From: Nocardia shimofusensis NBRC 100134
Lineage (GTDB): Bacteria > Actinomycetota > Actinomycetes > Mycobacteriales > Mycobacteriaceae
DNA length: 64,000 nucleotides
NCBI RefSeq assembly: GCF_001613125.1
Contig: NZ_BDBT01000011.1
Coordinates: forward strand, 148,321-212,320
Direction: 5' to 3'
The notes under the pieces were generated by a model. It ran no database searches and was not told where the DNA came from. It saw nothing but the letters and a program-made list of their open reading frames with translations. A program made the position numbers and the translations under genes. The first letter of the stretch is position 1; each line of letters begins with the position of its first letter. Positions 23,997 through 32,911 of this stretch are shown in pieces.

Positions 23997-24797
23997 ATGT
24001 CTGCTGCTGATACCGTGAAGGTCGTGGCTAGCGAGATCACCGACGAACGGTCCATCCAGACGCGGATTGCCGACGACATCCGGGCGCGCATCGAACTCGG
24101 CGAGTACGCCGCGGGCGACCAGCTGCCCACCTACGACGAGCTGCGCCAGACCTACCTGTGCAGCACCGGTGTGGCCCGCAAAGCCATCGACCTGCTGCGC
24201 CAGCAAGGCCTGATCATCTCCCGGCAGGGCAAAGGGGTGTTCGTCCGCGAGCGAGCCCAGCCGAAACGGCACGGCATCGAGCGCTACGCCCGCAGCCGCT
24301 GGAAGACCGGCGGCACCGCGATCCACGATGCCGAAGCCGGCAGCCAGGGCCTGCCGGTCACCCAGCTCTACCGTGAGCTGGGCGAAACACCCGCGCCCGC
24401 GGTCGTCGCGACCGCGTTCGGGATCGAGGAGGGGACGCCGGTGTGGGTGCGCAAACGCACCACCGTCGTCGACGGCCGCCCCCACCAGCTCGCCGATTCC
24501 TACTATCCCCTCGACCTCGCCGAGGGCACCCTGCTCACCGAAGAGAACTCCGGCCCTGGCGGCGGGTTCGCCCGCCTCGACGAAGCCGGTGAACCACTGG
24601 CCGAGATCAGCGAGGAGTGGAGCGCCCGCATGCCCAGCTCCCCGGAAAGCGTGGCCCTGCAACTGCCCGGCGGCACCCCCGTCCTGGACCTCACCCGCAT
24701 CGTCTACGACACCACCGGACGCGCGGTCGAAGTGATGCTCGCTGTCATCGCGGCCGACACCGTCCGCATGAGCTACCGATTCGCCATCCCCGACTAA
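23997..24797 (+). CDS. GntR-family transcriptional regulator, HutC type
   Basis: About 266 residues. The N-terminal winged helix-turn-helix has the GntR pattern: IADDIRARIELGEYAAGDQLPTYDELRQTY...VARKAIDLLRQQGLI and RQGKGVFV. A UTRA ligand-binding domain follows (WVRKRTTVVDGRPHQLADSYYPLDLAEGT; LDLTRIVYDTTGRAVEVMLAVIAADTVRMSYRF), the HutC subfamily sensing small metabolites. The ATG at 23997 has no Shine-Dalgarno, with GTG codons just downstream as alternatives. A perfect palindrome lies just upstream. It is 24 bases ahead of an aldo-keto reductase, so the two are one transcript; the divergent small genes are possible further targets. Confidence 0.9.
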   Translation: MSAADTVKVVASEITDERSIQTRIADDIRARIELGEYAAGDQLPTYDELRQTYLCSTGVARKAIDLLRQQGLIISRQGKGVFVRERAQPKRHGIERYARSRWKTGGTAIHDAEAGSQGLPVTQLYRELGETPAPAVVATAFGIEEGTPVWVRKRTTVVDGRPHQLADSYYPLDLAEGTLLTEENSGPGGGFARLDEAGEPLAEISEEWSARMPSSPESVALQLPGGTPVLDLTRIVYDTTGRAVEVMLAVIAADTVRMSYRFAIPD

Positions 24798-24821
24798 CCA
24801 CCACCCGGCCAGGAGAACGCG

Positions 24822-25655
24822 ATGCAGCCTTCGATCCCCGCCGTCACCCTCAACGACGGAACCACCATCCCCCAGCTCGGCTTCGGCGTGTTCCGAGTCC
24901 CCGACGACGAAGCCACCCCCGCCGTCGCCGCCGCCCTCGAGGGCGGCTACCGCGCCATCGACACCGCCGCCTACTACCGCAACGAACCCGGCACCGGCGC
25001 CGCCATCGCCGCCTCCGGAATCCCCCGCGAGCAACTGCACATCACCACCAAGGTCTGGCACACCGACCTCGGCTACGACGCCACCCTCGCCGCGCTGGAC
25101 AAGAGCCTGACCAATCTGAATCTCGACTACCTGGACCTGTATCTCATCCACTGGCCGGTACCCTCCCGCGACCTCTACGTCGACTCCTGGCGAGCTTTGG
25201 AGAAGATCAAGAGCGACGGCTTGGCCCGATCGATCGGCGTCTCCAACTTCCCGATCCCGCAGCTGGAACGCCTGCTCGCCGAGACCGGCACCGTGCCCGC
25301 GGTCAACCAGGTCGAGTTGCATCCGTGGCTGCCGCAAACCGCGCTCCGCGAGTTCCACACCCGTCATGGCATCGCCACCCAGGCATGGAGCCCTCTCGGC
25401 CACGGGCGGCTCGTCTCCGCCCCCACCGTCGAACAGATCGCCGCCCGCCACGGCAAAACCGCCGCGCAGATCCTCCTGCGCTGGAGCATCGAACTGGGCA
25501 ACATCGTGATCTCGAAATCCGTAACACCCGAACGAATCCGGTCGAACCTGGAAATCTTCGACTTCGAACTCACCGGTGAGGACCACGACCTGCTCGCGAC
25601 ACTCGACAACGGAACCCGCACCGGCCCCGACCCCGCCGTCTACGGCGCCTCCTGA
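24822..25655 (+). CDS. Aldo-keto reductase
   Basis: 277 residues, the usual size for NADPH-dependent (alpha/beta)8 aldo-keto reductases. The catalytic tetrad is visible: Asp47 in YRAIDTAAYY, Tyr52, Lys77 in TTKVW and His110 in LIHWP. Cofactor-binding segments SIGVSNF, NQVELHPWLPQ and ISKSVTPERIRSN are typical of the AKR5/2,5-diketogluconate reductase group. Ribosome site AGGAGA six to seven bases upstream of ATG. It follows the GntR regulator on the same transcript, so its substrate or product may be the effector. It could also serve the nearby biosynthetic operon, although that is only an inference from distance. Confidence 0.92.
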   Translation: MQPSIPAVTLNDGTTIPQLGFGVFRVPDDEATPAVAAALEGGYRAIDTAAYYRNEPGTGAAIAASGIPREQLHITTKVWHTDLGYDATLAALDKSLTNLNLDYLDLYLIHWPVPSRDLYVDSWRALEKIKSDGLARSIGVSNFPIPQLERLLAETGTVPAVNQVELHPWLPQTALREFHTRHGIATQAWSPLGHGRLVSAPTVEQIAARHGKTAAQILLRWSIELGNIVISKSVTPERIRSNLEIFDFELTGEDHDLLATLDNGTRTGPDPAVYGAS

Positions 25656-25711
25656 CAGGCAAGGTGACCTGGACCGGGATCGACAACGACTCGGCGAGGC
25701 CGGCTGGACTC

Positions 25712-26002
25712 TCATCCGGGTATGCGTGGGATAGCCGTCTGAGGCACCACCAGCGTGCAGGCCGATCTCAACGCCTTCACGGCGGTGCCGAAGTGCGCCA
25801 GGCTCGGGGCGAGAATCACCGCCGCCCGGGCCGTGTGAGCGGTGTAGGCGATCAGCGTGGTCGGCATATACGTCTCGGCGTCGATCGTGAGCACGTCGGT
25901 GATACGGCAGCCGTGCCACGCCGCCAACTCGACGAGAGTGGCCCGGTCGGCGGGTTCGGATTCGCTGACAGTCAGGTTCAGCACTGCGATGGCGTTGTCC
26001 AT
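25712..26002 (-). CDS. Small hypothetical protein, last gene of the P450 operon
   Basis: 96 residues from the ATG preceded by GGAAG. AIAVLNLTVSESEPADRATLVELAAWHGCRITDVLTIDAETYMPTTLIAYTAHTARAAVILAPSLAHFG has the beta-alpha-beta rhythm of the N-terminal part of serine-recombinase-like folds, but the catalytic serine and arginines of a resolvase are not evident. It overlaps the preceding 100-residue gene by 25 bases and ends 57 bases from the convergent aldo-keto reductase. I recall similar small proteins in actinobacterial mobile DNA without assigned role. Confidence 0.55.
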   Translation of the reverse strand: MDNAIAVLNLTVSESEPADRATLVELAAWHGCRITDVLTIDAETYMPTTLIAYTAHTARAAVILAPSLAHFGTAVKALRSACTLVVPQTAIPRIPG

Positions 26003-26280
26003 GAATCGCTTCCGATGATTCCGCGGTCGCGGAAGTACTGGTAGCTGTTGTCGCTGACTCGTAGGGCGGCCACCCGGGTCGAGCAGTGCCAGGGACACTC
26101 GCCGTGGAGCAGCAGTGCGTTCGCTGCATCCGTCGGTGATCGGACGGGCCAGTGCGGATTGTCGTGCCGGAGCTCATCCGCGGAAGCCGTCGAGTGACGG
26201 ACGCTCGGCGCCCGGTCGATCGGGATGACCAGGCCGATTGGCGGAGGTGGCTTCTGTCGTCGGGTGTCGGCTGCGGTCAT
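25978..26280 (-). CDS. Small hypothetical protein coupled to a P450
   Basis: 100 residues. The ATG overlaps the TGA of the P450 gene (ATGA). The N-terminus is proline-rich (RRQKPPPPIGLVIPIDRAPS); the body contains DAANALLLHGECPWHCSTRVAALR with two cysteines five residues apart, and ends in SDNSYQYFRDRGII. The CPWHC element may bind metal or be redox active, but the protein is not a recognisable ferredoxin (too few cysteines), so it should not be called the P450 electron donor. Similar small Cys/His proteins occur near regulators in Nocardia-type genomes as far as I recall. Function unknown. Confidence 0.55.
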   Translation of the reverse strand: MTAADTRRQKPPPPIGLVIPIDRAPSVRHSTASADELRHDNPHWPVRSPTDAANALLLHGECPWHCSTRVAALRVSDNSYQYFRDRGIIGSDSWTTPSQC

Positions 26281-27578
26281 CGGCCGGCCCCCTCGGTCGC
26301 GGGATCAGCGGCACCGACCCCATCCAGATAGGCGGGCAGGCTCTGATGTCCGTGGGAGATGAAGCTGGGCAACGGTTTCAGCTTCTGCTCGTCGACTGCG
26401 AGGGCCAGTCCGGGGAATCGCCCGAACAGGGCTGGCAAGGCTTCGACGGCTTCGAGGCGGGCCAGGGCCGCACCGAGGCAGTGATGCGGCCCATATCCGA
26501 AGGACAGGTGTTCTTTGTTCGGGCGAGCAGGGTCGAAGGCGTCGGGGTTGGGGGCGTGGCGGTGCGGGTTGCGGTTGGCTGCGGCGATCCCGGCGATGAT
26601 CGCCTCACCGGCGGTGATCCGCGTGTCGGCGATGTCGATATCGGCGATCGCGTAGCGCAGCGGCAGATTCGCCACCGGCGGCGCGTAGCGCAAGGCTTCT
26701 TCGATCAGCTGTGACCACGTGATAGTGCCGGTCCGCAGTTGGCGCAGCAGTTCAGGCCGGGTCAGTACCTGGTAGACGGCTTGGTCGATGAGGTTGACGG
26801 TGGTCTCGTAGCCGGCAGTGATCACCAACAGCAGCGTGTGGACCAGCTCTTCTTCGGTGAGCCGGTCGGCCTGGCCGTCGCGGTGGCTGATGAGCAGGCT
26901 GGTCATGTCCTGCCCCGGCTCGGCACGACGGCGCGCCACCAGCGCGGTCAGCAACTCGACGAGTTCGGTGAAGGTGTCGTGCGGGTCGCGTTGCGGGCTG
27001 GTGGAGAAGATCTCGTCCACACAGACCCGCAACCGTGCCTGAAGATCGACGGGGACGCCCATGAGGGCGGTGATCACCCGCAACGGCACTTGGGTGGCGT
27101 AGTCCTCACGCAGGTCGATCACCGTGTGGTCGGGGCGGGCGGCGAGCTCGTCGAGCAGGTCGGTGATGATCTGCTTGATCTGGGGACGTAGTGCGGTGAC
27201 GCGGCGGGGCGTGAAGGCGGGACCGATGAGTTTGCGCAGGCGTTGGTGGTCTTTGCCGTAGGCGGTGAACATGTTGCGCACCGACACCCACGTGATCAGC
27301 GGCCAGTCCGACGGCACCTCACCGGACCGGAATCGCGGCCAATGCTGGTGGGCGTCCTTGGACACCCGCCAGTCGGTGAACAGTTCCTTGAGTACCTCGG
27401 GATCGGTGACTGCCCAGGCAGGGATATCGCCGGGCAGCACCACGCGAACCAGCGGACCACGCTCGCGCAACGCGATGGCTTCGCCGGGGATGTCGGTGCC
27501 GGTGACATCCAATATGACCGGAGCAGAACCAGAACCATAGGCAGGAGTGAGGGCGGGGGCGGGTTGCAGATCAGTCAT
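26277..27578 (-). CDS. Cytochrome P450, complete motif set
   Basis: 433 residues, normal for bacterial class I P450s. The heme-ligand loop is FGYGPHHCLGAALARLE with the proximal cysteine; the K-helix ExxR is EALRYAPP; the I-helix oxygen-activation motif is ITAGYETTVN with the conserved acid-Thr pair. It should therefore be a catalytically competent monooxygenase needing external ferredoxin and reductase, neither of which is encoded nearby. No membrane anchor. It follows a second P450 by 17 bases and overlaps a small gene at its end. Substrate unpredictable from sequence; macrolide-type CYP107/CYP105-like enzymes look similar. Confidence 0.93.
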   Translation of the reverse strand: MTDLQPAPALTPAYGSGSAPVILDVTGTDIPGEAIALRERGPLVRVVLPGDIPAWAVTDPEVLKELFTDWRVSKDAHQHWPRFRSGEVPSDWPLITWVSVRNMFTAYGKDHQRLRKLIGPAFTPRRVTALRPQIKQIITDLLDELAARPDHTVIDLREDYATQVPLRVITALMGVPVDLQARLRVCVDEIFSTSPQRDPHDTFTELVELLTALVARRRAEPGQDMTSLLISHRDGQADRLTEEELVHTLLLVITAGYETTVNLIDQAVYQVLTRPELLRQLRTGTITWSQLIEEALRYAPPVANLPLRYAIADIDIADTRITAGEAIIAGIAAANRNPHRHAPNPDAFDPARPNKEHLSFGYGPHHCLGAALARLEAVEALPALFGRFPGLALAVDEQKLKPLPSFISHGHQSLPAYLDGVGAADPATEGAGR

Positions 27579-27595
27579 CGCGGGTCACCTAACAG

Positions 27596-28960
27596 TCAGC
27601 GAGGGAACGAAACAGGAAGTGGAGAAATAGGTTTGAACACCACGGGCAGCGCTTCCAAGGACCGATGAAACGGTCCCGGCCGCCACCTCAACTCCTCGAC
27701 AGGGACGGCGAGTTCGATCTCGGGTAGCGCGTCGAGGAGCTGGTCGATCGCGTCACCGGCGATCAGTTCCGCCGGTGTGCGGGCGGGGCAGCGATGCGGG
27801 CCGGCACCGAGGCCCAGGTGAGATTCGTTGCCGTAGATGTTGCCGCCCAACACAGCCGGGTCGTTGTTACAGGCGGCCAGACTGATCACGACAGGTTGAT
27901 GCGCCGGCACCCACTCCTTTCCGTCGACCAGCTGCGGCTGCCGGGGATAGGAGAAGCAGAAGTTCGCCAACGGCGGATCGCGAAACAACACGTGAGTGAG
28001 CGCGTCACGGGTCGACACCGCGCCCCCGACAACCCGGCCCCCGAAATCCGGGCGGGTCATCATCAACGACACCGTGTTCACGATCAGATTCGTCAACGGC
28101 TCACTCGCCGCCGCATACAGAGTGAACAGCTGATGGACCAGCTCCTCATCATCCAAGGCAGCAGGATGAGCCAGCAGCCAGGACGTGACGTCCTTGCCCG
28201 GACGGGCACGTTTGCGGGCGACGAGCTCAGCCAATGCCTGCACAGCCAACTGGTTGCCCTCGGCGGCGGCGTCGGTGGAATCGAACATCATCGCCATACC
28301 GGTCGCCGTCCGTTCGCTGATGTCGGGATCGCAGCCGATCAGATCGCTGATCACCCCGAACACCAGCGGGAACGCGTAATCCGCGAGCAGATCAGCCCGC
28401 CCCTGGGCACCGAATCCGTTGATCAACCCCACGGCGCTGCGCTCGACCACCGCGTGAAGATTGACCAGGTCCACCCGGTCGAGGGCATCGACCGTGGCCG
28501 CCCGGTAGCGGGCGTGCTCGACACCACTGCTGCGCAATGCGTTCGGCCGCTTCTCCATCATCGGCCGCACCGGGCACTCCAACGCGATCCCCCGCTGCCA
28601 GAGACTGGGATCGGCAGGAAAATGCTCGGGATCATTCAGAATTCCCAGCGCAGTCCAGTAGCCGATCACCAACGTCGCCGGAACACCCGGCGCCAGCCAC
28701 ACCGGCACCAGCGACCCGAACCGGTCACGCATCTGCGCGTATGCGGCGTGTGGGTCCGCGGCGAAGTCGGCGGTATAGAGCGAGACACGAGACTCGTTAT
28801 CGGCATCCAGTGGAGTGTCACGCCTGACAGGGCAACGGGTGGAAGGGGGAATGCCGGATTGCACTGTAGGCAAGGGGATACTCCCGAATCGAACGAACTG
28901 TGGACGATGTGTCTCGTCGGAGCGGACGTAGCGTGGCGCACTCTCTCTGTCCAATCTCAT
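27596..28960 (-). CDS. Cytochrome P450 of CYP157 type lacking the ExxR motif
   Basis: 454 residues with ATG 28960 chosen for its AGGTGG site; inner starts are possible since the first 60 residues are unlike a P450. The heme loop is LGLGAGPHRCPARTPAE, with the cysteine kept but the usual Phe replaced by Leu. The K-helix region reads ALTHVLFRDPPLANF: no ExxR. Streptomyces CYP157 proteins are known to lack a standard ExxR (they have EQSLW-like sequence), and this one has even lost that Glu. The I-helix is AASEPLTNLI instead of AGxET. It may be a non-oxygenase P450 or an accessory of its partner P450 encoded just downstream. Confidence 0.82.
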   Translation of the reverse strand: MRLDRESAPRYVRSDETHRPQFVRFGSIPLPTVQSGIPPSTRCPVRRDTPLDADNESRVSLYTADFAADPHAAYAQMRDRFGSLVPVWLAPGVPATLVIGYWTALGILNDPEHFPADPSLWQRGIALECPVRPMMEKRPNALRSSGVEHARYRAATVDALDRVDLVNLHAVVERSAVGLINGFGAQGRADLLADYAFPLVFGVISDLIGCDPDISERTATGMAMMFDSTDAAAEGNQLAVQALAELVARKRARPGKDVTSWLLAHPAALDDEELVHQLFTLYAAASEPLTNLIVNTVSLMMTRPDFGGRVVGGAVSTRDALTHVLFRDPPLANFCFSYPRQPQLVDGKEWVPAHQPVVISLAACNNDPAVLGGNIYGNESHLGLGAGPHRCPARTPAELIAGDAIDQLLDALPEIELAVPVEELRWRPGPFHRSLEALPVVFKPISPLPVSFPR

Positions 28961-29059
28961 TGCCCACCTGACGATGCTGGTCGACACCCGGCGCCGAGGA
29001 CTGAACACTCCTTGTCGACCCGACGCCGGGGCCTGTCCTCAGCATCGCCCTACACACCC

Positions 29060-29108
29060 GGCCCATACCCGAGCCATGACAGCCCACTTGGGCCCATATC
29101 CGGCCCAT
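29060..29108. repeat. Direct repeat between P450 operon and its divergent regulator
   Basis: GGCCCATACCCGAGCCAT (29060-29077) and GGCCCATATCCGGCCCAT (29091-29108) match at 15 of 18 positions and start 31 bases apart, close to three helical turns. They lie in the 221-base divergent intergenic region, 100-150 bases upstream of the P450 start and 75-120 bases upstream of the regulator start. This arrangement fits an operator bound cooperatively on one face of the DNA by the neighbouring regulator. The spacing and identity are seen; the role is inferred. Confidence 0.45.
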
Positions 29109-29181
29109 TCCTCTCACGACATCGTCTTTGTGGGGTGGAATACCGATACCGTCGGACGACGAAGGGGAGAGGGAGAAGCGG

Positions 29182-30465
29182 ATGGGGCAACCACGGACGA
29201 GGCTCGAACAGCTCACCACTCAAAGGGGAATCAGCACGAGCGATTTCGTACGTGAATTCAGCCGTCGCGCTGACGAACTCGGCCTCGCAGCAGGAATCTC
29301 GCGCAGCGCGGTGAAACGGTGGGTGCAGGGCGCATCCGGACCACCTCGCGTCCCCGCTCGTCGAATTCTCGAAACTTGGTTCGGTGAACCAGCATCCGTC
29401 TTACTCGGTCCGCCTCGAATCGATAGCCCTACCGCAGCCACGGAGAAGGATCTGGCAGTGAATGCAGCACACGAATCGGTGAATCACGCACTCGACGCCG
29501 CCTCGGCACTCGATCCATCCGCTCTCGAGCATCTCCATGCGGCCGCTGGAAACGCTGCCTGCGCCTACTACGTGACGCCGCCGCTCGATATGCTCACTGA
29601 CCTTGTTCTGCTGCGTGACACCATCTATCAACAGCTCGACCGCACCCACAAGCCGCTGCAGCAAGCGGAGTTGTACCTTCTCGCTGGTCAGGTCTGCGGA
29701 CTGCTGTCGTCGGTCACGTGGGATCTCGGACTGGTCGAGGCAGCCGAGGAGCAAGCACGCGCCGCATACACCTACGGATCGGTGATCGACCATCCGTCGT
29801 TGCAGGCGTGGGCGCGTGCACTGCAGGTCACGCTCGCGTTCTGGTCAGGACACCCGCGCCGCGCCCATGCCATCGCGACGGCGGCCCTGCCTACCGCACC
29901 AACGGGAACCGCGCGGGCACGTCTGCATTCGGTGAACGCACGCGCACTCGCTCTGTTGGGTGCACGGGGCGAGGTTCGATCCGAACTCGACGCCGCGACG
30001 GATCAGCTCGATCAGGCAGGCGGTGACACGCTGCTCGATGCGGTCGGCGGGGAACTCTCGTTTGATCGGCCACGTCGCGCGCTATGCGCCGGTGCCGCCT
30101 ATGTCGCGCTCGGCGACGGCGACCAGGCCGAACGTGAGGCCTCGGAGGCAGTCGACCTGTTCGGGCAGATTCCCGCCGAACAGCGATGGGCACTCGGCGC
30201 ACTCGGCGCCCAGGTCGATCTCGGAGCGGCACGTACCCTTCGCGATGACCTCGCAGGCGCGCAGGCAGCTCTGCAGCCCGTGTTCGATTTGCCCGCCACC
30301 CGCCGCACCGAGGCGATCGCGTTACGACTGCACGCGCTGGCCCGGATGCTCGGCACCGCACGCTATCGCGGAGCTGTGGAGGCGTTGCAGCTCGGTGCCG
30401 CGATCGAGGACTTCACCGCGGTCTCGTTGTCCCGTACGACCGGGATGAGAGCACTTCCAAAGTAG
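29182..30465 (+). CDS. Helix-turn-helix/TPR transcriptional regulator
   Basis: 427 residues from the ATG preceded by GGAGAAG. The first 75 residues hold an XRE-like DNA-binding domain (TRLEQLTTQRGISTSDFVREFSRRADELG...ISRSAVKRWVQG). The remaining 350 residues are alpha-helical repeats of TPR type (LYLLAGQVCGLLSSVTWDLGLVEAAEEQARAAYTYG; RALALLGARGEVRSELD; AYVALGDGDQAEREASEAVDLF), a design common in Streptomyces and Nocardia regulators of secondary metabolism. It is transcribed away from the two-P450 operon across a 221-base region with a direct repeat and is therefore the likely regulator of that operon. Ends 3 bases from the convergent reductase gene. Confidence 0.85.
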   Translation: MGQPRTRLEQLTTQRGISTSDFVREFSRRADELGLAAGISRSAVKRWVQGASGPPRVPARRILETWFGEPASVLLGPPRIDSPTAATEKDLAVNAAHESVNHALDAASALDPSALEHLHAAAGNAACAYYVTPPLDMLTDLVLLRDTIYQQLDRTHKPLQQAELYLLAGQVCGLLSSVTWDLGLVEAAEEQARAAYTYGSVIDHPSLQAWARALQVTLAFWSGHPRRAHAIATAALPTAPTGTARARLHSVNARALALLGARGEVRSELDAATDQLDQAGGDTLLDAVGGELSFDRPRRALCAGAAYVALGDGDQAEREASEAVDLFGQIPAEQRWALGALGAQVDLGAARTLRDDLAGAQAALQPVFDLPATRRTEAIALRLHALARMLGTARYRGAVEALQLGAAIEDFTAVSLSRTTGMRALPK

Positions 30466-30468
30466 AGA

Positions 30469-31500
30469 TCAGGCACCGCAGTGGTCGAGCTGAACGGCGT
30501 CCCACAACCGCAGGATGTCGTGCTCGCGTGCAGGAGTGATCCCCAGCTCGCCGGCACGCTCATGCTCCACTGCCGCACCGCCGGCCAGCAACCACTGCCA
30601 GGTGTCGGCGACCGTCTCTTGGATCGGCCTGCACGTCAGCCCAGCCTGCCGTGCGCGGTCTGCGTCGACAGACCACGCACCGTGGTAGGAACGCCACAAC
30701 GGCAGCTCCGTCCACTGCCGCACACCTTGTTCGATGAGCCACTGCTCATCGGTCACCCACTCGAGGATGGCTGTACTGCCAGTCACGGTGGAGCATGCTG
30801 ACAGCAGGTCCCCCATCGTGTCGCGGCCCTTCGCCACGACATTGAAAATCCCCGTCAAGTGCGGACGGAGTGCGAATGCAGCGACATCACGTACGTCGAT
30901 CGGCTGGATCAACCGTCCACATCTCCCCGGCGCCAGCACGCGTCCCCCGCGCACCATGCGTCGGAGCCACCATTCGAGACGGCCTACGTACTCCCACGGG
31001 CCGAGGATCACGCCCGGACGCAAGAGCAGGGTCCGGGCCGAGCCGAATACTTCGAGGACGGCGCGCTCGCATCCAGCCTTTCCGAATCCGTACGTTGTCG
31101 GGCCAGGGTCGCCGTCGTATCCGTAGCCGGGCCCGGCATCCGCAGGACAGTCCAGGACCGGCGAGTCCTCTGCGAGCGGATGCGTCGGCCATCCCTCGTA
31201 CACCGATACGGTCGACACCAGTACGTATCGGGTGGTGACCGGTTCCAGCGCACGTGTGAGCGCAAGGGTCTCCCGCGGCACGAAAGACGATGTGTCGATC
31301 ACGACATCCCAGGGGCCAGCCTCTGCGAGCCGGACAAGGGAAGCAGGGTCGGTGCGGTCGCCGCGGATCGTGCTGACACCCCCGACATCACTGCCGGTCC
31401 GGCCCCTACGGAACGTAGTGACATCGTGACCGTTGGCGATGGCTTGTTCGGCGATGGTTCGGCCGAGGAACCAGGAGCCGCCGAGAATCAGTAGCCGCAT
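30469..31500 (-). CDS. NAD-dependent epimerase/dehydratase-like reductase
   Basis: 343 residues. The Rossmann dinucleotide-binding loop is LLILGGSWFLGRTIAEQA (an atypical GGSxFxG, as in the atypical/extended short-chain dehydrogenases near mRNA-binding-like epimerases); GDRTDP and VVIDTSS follow, then STVSVYEGW and the catalytic pair Tyr-x-x-x-Lys in TYGFGKAGCE. Substrate-domain segments include RPGVILGPWEY and PIDVRDVAAFAL. Likely acts on nucleotide-sugar-like or similar carbonyl substrates. ATG 31500 lies at the end of a stand-alone unit, 65 bases after the peptidase gene. Substrate unknown. Confidence 0.87.
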   Translation of the reverse strand: MRLLILGGSWFLGRTIAEQAIANGHDVTTFRRGRTGSDVGGVSTIRGDRTDPASLVRLAEAGPWDVVIDTSSFVPRETLALTRALEPVTTRYVLVSTVSVYEGWPTHPLAEDSPVLDCPADAGPGYGYDGDPGPTTYGFGKAGCERAVLEVFGSARTLLLRPGVILGPWEYVGRLEWWLRRMVRGGRVLAPGRCGRLIQPIDVRDVAAFALRPHLTGIFNVVAKGRDTMGDLLSACSTVTGSTAILEWVTDEQWLIEQGVRQWTELPLWRSYHGAWSVDADRARQAGLTCRPIQETVADTWQWLLAGGAAVEHERAGELGITPAREHDILRLWDAVQLDHCGA

Positions 31501-31565
31501 ACCTCATTCGTACCACTCAGCGGAAGCAGTTGAGCATGGGTGAGGCTCATGGATCGCATCCGACC

Positions 31566-32714
31566 TCAGAGCGAAAGGGATTGGCCTGTCATTCGAGCCA
31601 GCAACGCACCGAGCAGGGCTGCGCGTTCAGGCATCGTGTCGATGAGGACGTGTTCATTCCATGCATGCGGATGTCCACCGACGGCGCCGAGACCGTCGAG
31701 GGTCGGTATGCCGAGCGCTGCAGTCAGGTTTCCATCAGACCCACCTGCCGACCGCACTGCCGCCAAGTGGCCGATTCCGAGCGCGGCCGCGGCAGCTGCG
31801 GCCTCGGCGTACAGAGTGCCAGCGACAGCGTCTTCGAATGGGGGCCGCTCGATGCCTCCGGATACATTCACCACGGCGTCGGCGAGTTGCGCGGTCAGCC
31901 GGTGCATCGCAGCGTCGACCCGATCAAGTTCTGTGATCGTCCACGACCGCGCGTCGACATGCACCCGGGCGAATTCTGGCACCGTGTTCGCGGTTGTTCC
32001 GGCTGACGCCACCGTCGGGACCACCGATGTCTCGCGAGCCGAATCTCCTATCGCCGTGATCCGAATGATCTGATGTGCGAGCTCGACGCTCGCGTTCACA
32101 CCCAGATGAGGTTCGAGGCCCGCGTGCGCCGCACGACCGGTTACCGTGACCTCGTAGTTCGCGATTCCCTTCCGCCCGATCTTCACAGCTCCCCCATCGG
32201 CGGACGGCTCACATACCAGGACGGCACCGGCATCTTGAGCCAGCTCCGCGATCAGCGCACGTGACGAAGCTGAGCCGACCTCTTCATCGCTGGTCAGCAA
32301 CACACTGACCTGATCCGAGTGGGGCAGCAACTCTATGGCGGTGAGCGCCTGCACGATACCGGCCTTCATATCGAAAATCCCTGGGCCGCTGCCTATCCGC
32401 GAGCATATGTCGATCGAGAATGGCCAGTCGCCGATCGTTCCGACCGGCCACACCGTATCGAAGTGCCCAAGTATCAAAACTCGCGGATCGGGTGCTCGCG
32501 CGACTAGATGCACGTTCTCCTCCACTCGGGTGATCTCGGCGGGACGATGGAGCGCCGAGGACAGCCAGGGCTCGACCAGCGCCGCGCACTCCTCCAGATG
32601 ACGCGCCGACGTCGACGGTGACTCGCAATCGACGAGCTGCTGCAACCTGCTGATCATCGTGGGCAGACAGCGTGCTGCGGCGGTGAGAGCATCCAGTGGC
32701 ATAGGCACGATCAT
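31566..32714 (-). CDS. M20-family metallopeptidase (carboxypeptidase G2/ArgE-like)
   Basis: About 382 residues. The di-zinc ligands appear in order: His and following Asp in LILGHFDTVWPVG, Asp in GPGIFDMKAG, the catalytic Glu pair in LTSDEEVGS, Glu in LVCEPSADG and the final His in HAWNEHV. The dimerisation domain lies in the middle (ANYEVTVTGRAAHAGLEPHLGVNASVELAHQI). These enzymes cleave an amide next to a free carboxylate, such as Glu-conjugates or acyl-amino acids. No signal peptide. Start uncertain: ATG 32714 (AGGG very close) or ATG 32702. It could detoxify or process a small molecule; no pathway link is visible. Confidence 0.9.
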   Translation of the reverse strand: MIVPMPLDALTAAARCLPTMISRLQQLVDCESPSTSARHLEECAALVEPWLSSALHRPAEITRVEENVHLVARAPDPRVLILGHFDTVWPVGTIGDWPFSIDICSRIGSGPGIFDMKAGIVQALTAIELLPHSDQVSVLLTSDEEVGSASSRALIAELAQDAGAVLVCEPSADGGAVKIGRKGIANYEVTVTGRAAHAGLEPHLGVNASVELAHQIIRITAIGDSARETSVVPTVASAGTTANTVPEFARVHVDARSWTITELDRVDAAMHRLTAQLADAVVNVSGGIERPPFEDAVAGTLYAEAAAAAAALGIGHLAAVRSAGGSDGNLTAALGIPTLDGLGAVGGHPHAWNEHVLIDTMPERAALLGALLARMTGQSLSL

Positions 32715-32911
32715 GCCCTGCGTCGCCGACAAAATCACTATGATGGTTCGCCGGACCAATGGTATATCGCCACACCAGGGCCGCGCCGGTGTCGAGCACA
32801 CCTCACTCAAGCTTAATCCCCTCTTTCGCGGCCCATCGTTCCAACTTCCGTCCATTCAAGCGAACAAATCAAGGGATTCGACAGATCACTTGCGGCACGG
32901 AGATTGTTCGA

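Noticed and set aside
23220..26177. Very long minus-strand frame spanning the GntR and aldo-keto reductase genes
   Set aside because: Gly/Val/Asp-rich antisense shadow; both plus-strand genes carry clear family motifs, and the cold-shock gene is in a separate frame.
25978..26280. Small Cys-containing protein as ferredoxin for the adjacent P450s
   Set aside because: Only two nearby cysteines (CPWHC); too few for a 3Fe-4S, 4Fe-4S or 2Fe-2S ferredoxin.
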